This document shows positions 58,723-64,000 of a stretch of 64,000 bases of DNA, one piece after another. Numbering within the stretch: the first letter of the stretch is position 1; each line of letters begins with the position of its first letter. The stretch spans positions 186,001 through 250,000 of the forward strand of contig DASXVX010000055.1 of the NCBI GenBank assembly GCA_036504075.1, read 5' to 3'. The DNA comes from DASXVX01 sp036504075. Its GTDB lineage: Bacteria > Bacillota > Sulfobacillia > Symbiobacteriales > Symbiobacteriaceae. The position numbers and the translations under genes are program-made. Under the pieces are notes generated by a model. It saw only the letters and a list, made by a program, of their open reading frames with translations. It ran no database searches and was not told where the DNA came from.

Positions 58723-59289
58723 CTATGAATCCGCCACCGTCAGCAGCAACGGCAGCGCCATGAACAGCACGGCCGTGGCGAAGGCCCACCCCGCCAGCAG
58801 CCGCGGGACGGGATGATCCACGAAGTAGACCAGGTCCGGGCTCCGGGTGAGGATCCACCAGACCATCGGCAGCAACGACGCGGCGGCAAACACCCGGGTA
58901 AACGTAAAGTAGCCGTGCAACGAGGTCCGCTCTTCAGCTTTTAGCTCCTCCATCAGCCGGTAGCGCTGGGATAGTTGCTGCAAGGCCTCCGCGAAGCTGC
59001 CCCCGTCCCGGATGGATACCGCTGCCAGCTCGGCCAGTTGAAACGCGTAGAAATTGGCGCCAAGCGCCAAGGCCAGGGAACGCAGGGCGTCCGGCAGGGG
59101 CATGTTCGCCTGGTGCGCCAGCAGCGCTTCCTCAAACCGCACCCGCAAGATGGGGGGAAATGCCGGCAGGGCGGAGGTTAGCGCCTGATACGGCAGCGGA
59201 TGCGTCCGCGCAACCGTCGCCAGCTGTACCAGCACCTGCCCCATGGCCTGGTAGGCAGAGGGTGGGTCACTTTCGGCCGCGCTTGACAC
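58723..59289 (-). pseudogene. truncated GspF-domain protein, TadB-like
   Basis: Residues from GRIVSSAAESD onward give a GspF domain (LVQLATVARTHPLPYQALTS, SIRDGGSFAEALQQLSQRY) and two C-terminal helices. TadB is usually about 300 residues with N-terminal helices; here only about 188 remain. GTG at 59289 has no ribosome binding site, and sense runs upstream (WRAALKTPFGRIV) to a TAA at about 59338. The N-terminal part seems to be deleted, so the pair is probably not functional. Confidence 0.6.
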
Positions 59290-59359
59290 AATTCGGCCAA
59301 ACGGTGTTTTGAGTGCCGCTCGCCATCGAAAGCATGGTTAGTCATCTCCGACGACGATA

Positions 59360-59402
59360 AAGGAAAGCCCGGCCTCAGGTGTTGGAGGCCGGGCTTTCCT
59401 TT
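59360..59402. terminator. strong terminator
   Basis: AAGGAAAGCCCGGCCTC (59360-59376) pairs perfectly with GAGGCCGGGCTTTCCTT (59385-59401). It ends the minus-strand unit 59408-60659 and separates it from the TadB remnant. Confidence 0.85.
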
Positions 59403-59407
59403 CGTTT

Positions 59408-59695
59408 TTAGGGCCGTCGCCTAGTCATGGGGTGGGGCCATGCCACGGTGTGGTGATGCTCCATGCACATGATGCCCTGTTCCTGGGCGTACGCGTAGTG
59501 GGTAATCTCCCAGAACTCCAGGGGCGGCACAATCGGGACATGCTGCTTCACGACGTCGGCGTTGACGATTTCGGCACAGTCCAATTTGAGAGTGACGGTT
59601 CCCCAGGGGAATCCTTCCGTGATGGTGACTCCTTGACTGCGGAGGAATTGGATTACCGGCTCCAGGTGCTCGCACGGCTGCGGTATCGCGATCAT
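59408..59695 (-). CDS. hypothetical protein, 95 aa
   Basis: ATG at 59695 follows GGAGG at 9 bases and overlaps the stop of the gene upstream (ATGA), so the two were translated together. The product has an alpha/beta start (MIAIPQPCEHLEPVIQFLRS), a strand pair (ITEGFPWGTVTLKLDC) and a His/Cys cluster (GIMCMEHHHTVAWPH) that could bind a metal. No family recognised. Confidence 0.6.
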   Translation of the reverse strand: MIAIPQPCEHLEPVIQFLRSQGVTITEGFPWGTVTLKLDCAEIVNADVVKQHVPIVPPLEFWEITHYAYAQEQGIMCMEHHHTVAWPHPMTRRRP

Positions 59696-60659
59696 CACCG
59701 TCCACCTCCAACGATGAAGAAGCTCCAATCCTTGATTGCCCAGTTCGCCAGCGTGATGGTGTAGGAAAGCGGCTGCAACAGAGTCTGGTCAATCATGGGG
59801 AGATAGTACTGGAGTCCGCCTCCGGCGCCGGCCCGCATCAACCCGTCCTGTGTCTTCACCAGCGTATTGGCCGTGGCCCGGCCACAAGCCACCTTAATGT
59901 CTCGGCGGAGCTGGTACTGCTGAAGCCCCGGGCGGAAGCCTCCGAAACGAACGGTCGGCGGCACCTGTAGCAGCTTGTAGAACGTTTGGGCGTCGTACTT
60001 TGAAAGGGCGAGCGTGTCGAAGTTCGTGAACCAGTTACTGCGCCGGCCTTGAGTGAGCAGATGTCATAGTTATCTGCCTTGAACCCACCGGCCGTCTGTG
60101 CCTTCTGCGCTGCCCTGATCACATCCGCCGGGGAACTATCGCCCTGGAGAGTGGCGAGAAGAGTAAGCAGCATGGCCACCAACGCCGGAGCCGGAGTCGG
60201 TGAGCCGACGGCGGGCACATCCAAAGGTTTCCACGCCGGCGCCGCGACCGCAATAAGCTTTGCGGCCGCTGCCGGGTCATACGCCTTCGATGTCTGGGTT
60301 CCCCCGGAGGCGGCAGCGGCAGCGTTCGTTACGGAGAGATACCAAAGCACTTGGCGGAATACCCAGGGGGTAACCGTAATCTGCCCCCGGTCACCCGATA
60401 TCATCAAGGCGAAGGAAGGAGTCCCGTCGCGCTTGGTTGATCGGGTGATGTCGAAGAGCGGTAACATGGACTTGGCGGTGGCCTCGATCACTGCCTCATC
60501 GAATGCGGGCTTGGTGTTGCTGCGCACGTACACCGTCTTGGTGCTTACCACCAGGTGAAACCGAGCGCCTGGGACAGGTTCTGGAACTACATGAAGTTCA
60601 TCTTCGGCGTCGAGAACAACGAGTGCCCGCCAAATTCCCAAGGAGAACGATGTGCGCAT
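59695..60659 (-). pseudogene. frameshifted gene of unknown function
   Basis: Sense begins at or before ATG 60659 (no ribosome binding site) and reads STKTVYVRSNTKPAFDEA, then FALMISGDRGQITVTPWVF and an Ala-rich stretch, to DICSLKAG near 60040. The next convincing residues (NWFTNFDTLALSKYDAQTFY, then FGGFRPGLQQYQLRRDIK) are in another frame that ends at 59695. One indel near 60035 separates them. The 5' end may also be lost, as a plus-strand gene starts at 60652. No family is recognised; the mix of beta strands and Ala/Pro linker suggests a multidomain secreted or surface protein. Confidence 0.55.
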
Positions 60660-61094
60660 AACCTGTGGCGAGGAGCTTGCGGCCTTTGTGGCGCAGGAAC
60701 TGGGCTGTTCCGTTCGGCTCCACCCTGACATTGACTCCATCGTGGAGACGGAGCTTACCCTGAATGGCGTGCCCCCGCGTGTTCAGATGAGTTCAGCGTT
60801 CATGAGCCCGTTCGAGATTTGCCCGTGGGTGCGCTTCTCCTTCGGAACCTACGACGACCTGCAGTGGCACCAGCAGACGGGCGAAATCAGTAAGCGTCAA
60901 ATACGCCCCACCGTGCGGTGGGGCGTATTTGACGCTTACGGATCGACCGGCAACGGGCAAGCAGGTTCATTCAAATGCCGGACTTCGCAAAGGTGCGCCA
61001 GCGGTTAGCACGTGGCCTCTCTTTCGTTGAGCGAATCCCTAATGTCCGACTACCCCGCGATTGGGCAGACTTATCCTTCATCGTAGTCAATTGA
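60652..61094 (+). pseudogene. gene split by a 50-bp palindromic insertion
   Basis: GTG at 60652 follows AAGGAG at 6 bases. The frame (MRITCGEELAAFVAQELG onward) is broken after residue 79 by the palindrome 60890-60939, giving a 118-residue chimaera that ends at 61008. Removing exactly those 50 bases joins GEI to RIDRQRASRFIQMPDFAKV and continues to a stop at 61092, restoring a protein of about 130 residues. The family is unknown; size and position next to eroded accessory genes would suit an immunity-type protein, but that is only a guess. Confidence 0.7.
60890..60939. mobile_element. 50-bp perfect palindrome with IS66-type ends (minimal MITE)
   Basis: GTAAGCGTCAAATACGCC plus CCACCG (60890-60913), TG, and its exact reverse complement (60916-60939). 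The outer ends GTAAGCG...CGCTTAC are those of IS66-family elements, and the first 13 bases equal the end of the IS66 copy at 62322. No 8-bp target duplication is seen: the flanks are GCGAAATCA and GGATCGAC. It looks like two abutted IS ends with no interior. Confidence 0.75.
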
Positions 61095-61121
61095 CAAATG
61101 CCTCAACATACCAGTATGTTG
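61091..61121 (+). promoter_or_regulatory. promoter and palindromic operator of the lysozyme gene
   Basis: TTGACA at 61091-61096 and TATGTT at 61115-61120 (18-base spacing). The palindrome CAACATAC-CA-GTATGTTG (61104-61121) overlaps the -10, as expected for a repressor site. Confidence 0.45.
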
Positions 61122-61157
61122 ACATTGGACGCAGGTTGATTACGAAGGGGGATGCCT

Positions 61158-62117
61158 ATGCGACAGGGTAGCTTGTTAAAGATCAGCACATGTGTTCTCG
61201 CGTGTCTCGTTGCCATCGCTCAGACCACTACTGCGAACGCGTTCTCCCCAGCAGGTACCTCGAGTCGACAGGTGGCATTCTTCGGTCTGTTCGAGGACAA
61301 GTCTTCTCCTTGGGCTGAGAACCTTGTGCAGTCGGCCCGTGTATCATCAACCGGCAGAGTTGTCCCAACCGGTAAGGTCAAGGCCAAGTCTGACATTACC
61401 CAGGTTAGCATGCAAATCACCTTTAATGGGCTCAACCCCTTTCCGCCTCTCGGTTACTTCCCTTCTTTCAAGACTAGGGACTTCAATCTCAGCCAGTACT
61501 TTCGCTTGGATGCGAACCTTTTTGAGTACAGTGGCGACTACAACGTCGCCGTCAAGGTAGCTACCAAGGGCAAACCGGAACTTACTACAGTTGGAAGCTT
61601 CAAGGTAACGAAGTCCTTTGTGCTAAGTGACTCCGGCGCGAACTTCATCAAGCGCCATGAGATCGACTTACGAATTGACTATCATGTGCCGTATAACGAC
61701 AATAAGGGGTACTGCACAATCGGTATTGGGCACCTGCTCCACAGATCTCCCTGTAATGGCAATGACCCGTCTGAGAAGCCCTACAAGGGCCGACGGCTTT
61801 CCGAACCAGAGGTCTTGGCCCTGCTCCGCACTGATGTAGCCGCCGCCGAAAAGGATGTTCAGCAGCAAATCACCGTCTCCATAAAGCAGAATCAGTTTGA
61901 CGCCCTCGTTGATTTCCGCTTCAACGTAGGGCACGGGGATCCCAACAATCCCAAAGGCCGTCCTGGTTTCACATACTCCACACTTAAGACCTTGGTCAAC
62001 ACACGGAGATTTTCCGAAGTTCCGGCCGAGTTCATGAAATGGACGGCAAGTGGAGCACCTGGAGAGCGCGTTCGGCGGCAGGATGAGGGCAAGCTTTTTT
62101 CGTCTGGTACCTACTAA
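61158..62117 (+). CDS. secreted GH24 (phage-type) lysozyme with an N-terminal beta domain
   Basis: ATG at 61158 is preferred, with AAGGGGG 6 bases upstream, over ATG 61152. 319 residues with a Sec signal peptide (LLKISTCVLACLVAIAQTTTANA, cleaved near residue 28; composition only). Residues about 35-160 are a beta-rich domain. From about 165 a GH24 domain follows: FIKRHEIDLRIDYHVPYNDN, with catalytic Glu in RHE, then GYCTIGIGHLLH and QNQFDALVDFRFNVG. Such enzymes cut the muramic acid-glucosamine bond of peptidoglycan. A lower GC content than the neighbours suggests transfer. No holin or phage genes are adjacent. Confidence 0.88.
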   Translation: MRQGSLLKISTCVLACLVAIAQTTTANAFSPAGTSSRQVAFFGLFEDKSSPWAENLVQSARVSSTGRVVPTGKVKAKSDITQVSMQITFNGLNPFPPLGYFPSFKTRDFNLSQYFRLDANLFEYSGDYNVAVKVATKGKPELTTVGSFKVTKSFVLSDSGANFIKRHEIDLRIDYHVPYNDNKGYCTIGIGHLLHRSPCNGNDPSEKPYKGRRLSEPEVLALLRTDVAAAEKDVQQQITVSIKQNQFDALVDFRFNVGHGDPNNPKGRPGFTYSTLKTLVNTRRFSEVPAEFMKWTASGAPGERVRRQDEGKLFSSGTY

Positions 62118-62179
62118 GATGTTGAATTAGCGGTCGATGCGTTAGTAACGGGGCACCACGTTCGCACCGCCAAACAGCA

Positions 62180-62220
62180 CCAGGGCCAAAGCACACTTAG
62201 TGCTTCGGCCCTGGTTCTTT
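62180..62220 (+). terminator. rho-independent terminator of the lysozyme gene
   Basis: CCAGGGCC-A-AAGCAC and GTGCTT-C-GGCCCTGG (62180-62214) are followed by TTCTTT. Confidence 0.75.
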
Positions 62221-62405
62221 AGTTTGGCCACTGCAATGGTTATGTAGGAATGAGTGGATACGGAGCCGCCTGCGGATGTGCCTCTGGAAGCAGTGGAAGC
62301 GGAGCAAAACCCGCCACCGCGGTAAGCGTCAAATCCGGCCCACCTGGGAAACAGCGGCACTTCCTGAGACAATCTTCCCCAGAACGATTTGGGGAGGGTT
62401 GTCTC

Positions 62406-62729
62406 ATGTCGCGTGAAGAGGTGGCAGAGCTGCGGAACTCCCGAATCAACGACTACCGGGCCAGCGGAGAGCGCGTGGCCGCCTGGTGCGAGCGTCATCA
62501 GGTTACGTCGCACCAACTCTTCTATTGGATGCGGAAACTGAAGAAGGCCGATCGGCAAACGCCGTCGGCCAGCGAACCGAAATGGGTCGCCCTATCCCTG
62601 GAGGGGACCACGCCCGACGCAGCCCCGCCAATCCTGGTCAGGGTCGGCACCGTCGCCGTTGAAGTGCGGGTCGGCTTTGAACCTTCCGTGTTCGCAGATG
62701 TCGTCAGGACGCTGAAGACCCTGTGTTAA
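62406..62729 (+). CDS. tnpA: IS66-family accessory protein TnpA
   Basis: ATG at 62406 (GGAGGG upstream, about 62393-62398). 107 residues: SREEVAELRNSRINDYRASG then VAAWCERHQVTSHQLFYWMR, a HTH-like fold typical of IS66 TnpA, followed by a variable C-terminus with VRVGTVAVEVRVGFEPSVFADVVRTL. In IS66 elements it supports the TnpC transposase. Here it survives intact in a truncated element. Confidence 0.9.
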   Translation: MSREEVAELRNSRINDYRASGERVAAWCERHQVTSHQLFYWMRKLKKADRQTPSASEPKWVALSLEGTTPDAAPPILVRVGTVAVEVRVGFEPSVFADVVRTLKTLC

Positions 62730-62912
62730 GCGATGTCCACGTAAATCGGGTCTATTTGGCCTGCGGCAGTACCGACATGCGCAAGTCCATCGATGGACTC
62801 GTCGTTCTGGTCAAGGAGGGGTTCGACCTGGATCCCTTCTCGCCGGCCCTGTTCGTCTTCTGTAACCGGCAGCGGAACAAGCTGTAAAATACTGTACTGG
62901 GAGCACAACGGC
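62723..62912 (+). pseudogene. IS66-family TnpB fragment with a frameshift
   Basis: GTG at 62723 overlaps the tnpA stop. VNRVYLACGSTDMRKSIDGL and DPFSPALFVFCNRQRNKL match IS66 TnpB. A TAA at 62885 interrupts it; dropping one T (CTG-T-AAAATA) restores KILYWEHNGV. The sequence then departs from TnpB at about 62912. Both a frameshift and a deletion have inactivated it. Confidence 0.85.
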
Positions 62913-64000
62913 GTGGACGGGGCGATAGCGGCGTAGCCGTTTGCGATGCCGGCCACGATGCGGGCATTTGCCGTGGCAGACAGGGCCGTCGGGTCCTGCG
63001 CCGGGTCGCACGTGCACAGGTACTTGAGGCGGATGCCGCCGGCGGTCCGCTCCTGCAGCAGTGACGTGGTGCTCTCCCCGGCGGTGCCGAGGAACGGCCG
63101 GAAGACCTCGCCTTCTTCAAAGGAGGCCTGCGCCGCCAGTAGGAGCGTGAGGACGCGCTCGTCTTGGCCGTTCCCGCTGGGCGAGACGACCGTATTGGCG
63201 ACCCGCTGGGCATCCACGGTGATCGCTCCGAAGGACTGGGAAACCGGGGCCGGCCCGAGCGCCGTTACCTGGTGCGCAAACGCGGTCAGCACTGCACGTG
63301 GCCCGGGGGCGACGGCCAGCCCGGATTTGGCGCGCAGTTGGGCGGTGGCCAGGTCCACCCGCTGCAAGTAGTTGAGGCCGAGTTCGCGCAGGATGGACCC
63401 CTGCACGCCTTCTTCCGTGGACCAGGCGGCCGCGGATGCGCGCTGAATGCGAAGCTGGGCGACGTCAAGCGGGACGGGCTGCGGCTGGATGGTCATGCCG
63501 ATGGTGTCGCCGACGGGAATGGACTGGACGAACTCTTCTTGCAGGGCGCCCATGTGGATGACCGCGGTCAGCTGTACGCGCTCGCCAACCGGGAGCCCGG
63601 CGTCCGCCCCGCTGGTGCCGACGGGATGACCATCCAGCAGGAGCGCCGGCCGGAAGCGGACCAGGAACAGGGGTGGTGCGTCCAGCCCGGTCCAGGCCGT
63701 GAGGATTTGCTTGTCGGCATCGGTAGCGGCAACGAACTTGAGCGTCAGCCGCTGCTCGGCCAGCGCAGTGAGCGGGATGCGCGCCGTCAGCCCGCCGACT
63801 GATACCTGGGCATAGCCCTCCCAGTCGGCGGGGGCAGTGCTGAACGCGCGGCCACCGCTTATGATCGGTGCAAACAGCCCGGGAATGGCACCACCGGCCA
63901 GGGAGACCGGCGCACCGGCGGCGGCCGGCACATCAACATCGGTCACCGGCGCCGCATCCGGGGCCGGTTGCGGGCCGGACGCCGGCGTCGGCGTGCCCGT
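62726..64000 (-). CDS. partial gene, unknown multidomain protein, 3' end replaced by IS66 sequence
   Basis: The frame is open from the window edge; the GTG at 63946 is internal, because TGTPTPASGPQPAPDAAP precedes it in frame. It therefore starts outside. The visible 425 residues are beta-rich with a Pro/Ala linker, then GLNYLQRVDLATAQLRAKSG and AVLTAFAHQVTALGPAPVSQ, then LKYLCTCDPAQDPTALSA. I do not recognise it. From about 62912 the last 60 residues are the antisense of tnpB, so the true C-terminus was lost by the IS event and the stop at 62726 is borrowed. Confidence 0.65.
   Translation of the reverse strand, partial: TGTPTPASGPQPAPDAAPVTDVDVPAAAGAPVSLAGGAIPGLFAPIISGGRAFSTAPADWEGYAQVSVGGLTARIPLTALAEQRLTLKFVAATDADKQILTAWTGLDAPPLFLVRFRPALLLDGHPVGTSGADAGLPVGERVQLTAVIHMGALQEEFVQSIPVGDTIGMTIQPQPVPLDVAQLRIQRASAAAWSTEEGVQGSILRELGLNYLQRVDLATAQLRAKSGLAVAPGPRAVLTAFAHQVTALGPAPVSQSFGAITVDAQRVANTVVSPSGNGQDERVLTLLLAAQASFEEGEVFRPFLGTAGESTTSLLQERTAGGIRLKYLCTCDPAQDPTALSATANARIVAGIANGYAAIAPSTPLCSQYSILQLVPLPVTEDEQGRREGIQVEPLLDQNDESIDGLAHVGTAAGQIDPIYVDIA

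Larger units (their letters stand above)
62322..62912 (+). mobile_element. truncated IS66-family element
   Basis: The left end begins GTAAGCGTCAAATCC at 62322, followed by tnpA and a broken tnpB. The resemblance stops near 62912; the rest of tnpB, the tnpC transposase and the right end are missing. The right edge abuts a minus-strand gene. It is therefore immobile unless helped in trans. Confidence 0.8.

Noticed and set aside
57949..59289. A complete type II secretion or Tad pilus locus
   Set aside because: Only two GspF-like genes are present, one truncated; no ATPase, pilin, prepilin peptidase or secretin is in the window.
61091..62117. Prophage remnant around the lysozyme
   Set aside because: No holin, terminase, capsid or integrase nearby; the enzyme has its own Sec signal peptide, unlike most phage endolysins.
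1..64000. tRNA genes and CRISPR arrays
   Set aside because: No TTCGA-type T-loop with matching acceptor stem and no regularly spaced repeats were found by eye; the tandem repeats at 53690-53885 are inside a coding region.

Overview
The window reads as chromosomal DNA of a high-GC, Gram-positive-type thermophilic Firmicute, most like Symbiobacterium. This is an inference from gene style: Firmicute leaders (T-box, M-box, ydaO/c-di-AMP), strong AGGAGG ribosome binding sites, many GTG and TTG starts, an SLH/YcdB surface protein, copper-amine-oxidase-N stalk domains and Ycf48-type DGG-x-TW lipoproteins. No rRNA, tRNA, CRISPR array or complete prophage was seen.

Layout. 0-6.9 kb: accessory and lower in GC, with an ECF-sigma remnant, lipoproteins (one with a possible PD-(D/E)XK motif), a TPR protein followed by a 41-residue secreted peptide (Rap/Phr-like), then an ECF sigma factor and a membrane partner. 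6.9-12.3 kb: exported proteins (one gene frameshifted), an FG-GAP lipoprotein, a Ycf48-like lipoprotein and a MazG-like protein. 13.1-16.3 kb: an alpha/beta hydrolase and a T-box-controlled leucyl-tRNA synthetase that lacks the CP1 editing domain. 16.4-21 kb: a three-gene operon of an XRE-HTH/degenerate F1-ATPase-beta fusion and a heterodimeric ABC exporter. 21-34.4 kb: MFS transporter, M-box-controlled MgtE, SLH protein, AraC regulator, second Ycf48-like lipoprotein, KimA-like K+ importer under a c-di-AMP riboswitch, and a K+-independent H+-pyrophosphatase.

34.9-38.7 kb is a minus-strand operon (cysteine-desulfurase-like, CopD-like, cupin, DUF3343, NnrS-like) suggesting sulfur/selenium or metal handling. 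38.8-51.7 kb holds small housekeeping and unknown genes, a deacetylase, an acyl-CoA synthetase, a GNAT protein, a frameshifted lipoprotein, a PAS/degenerate-GGDEF protein and an Nramp-UspA operon. 52-57 kb holds a decayed HhH-GPD glycosylase, a Lys/Pro/Gly repeat protein, an ACT-domain protein and a chemoreceptor behind a possible c-di-GMP leader. 57-64 kb is eroded: a Tad-type GspF pair with one member truncated, a frameshifted gene, a gene split by a perfect 50-bp palindrome resembling two abutted IS66 ends, a secreted GH24 lysozyme, and a truncated IS66 fused to the 3' end of a minus-strand gene that runs off the window.

The strongest candidates for undescribed biology are the HTH/F1-beta fusion with its ABC exporter, the TPR/secreted-peptide cassette, the CP1-less leucyl-tRNA synthetase, and the 50-bp palindromic insertion whose exact removal restores a reading frame.
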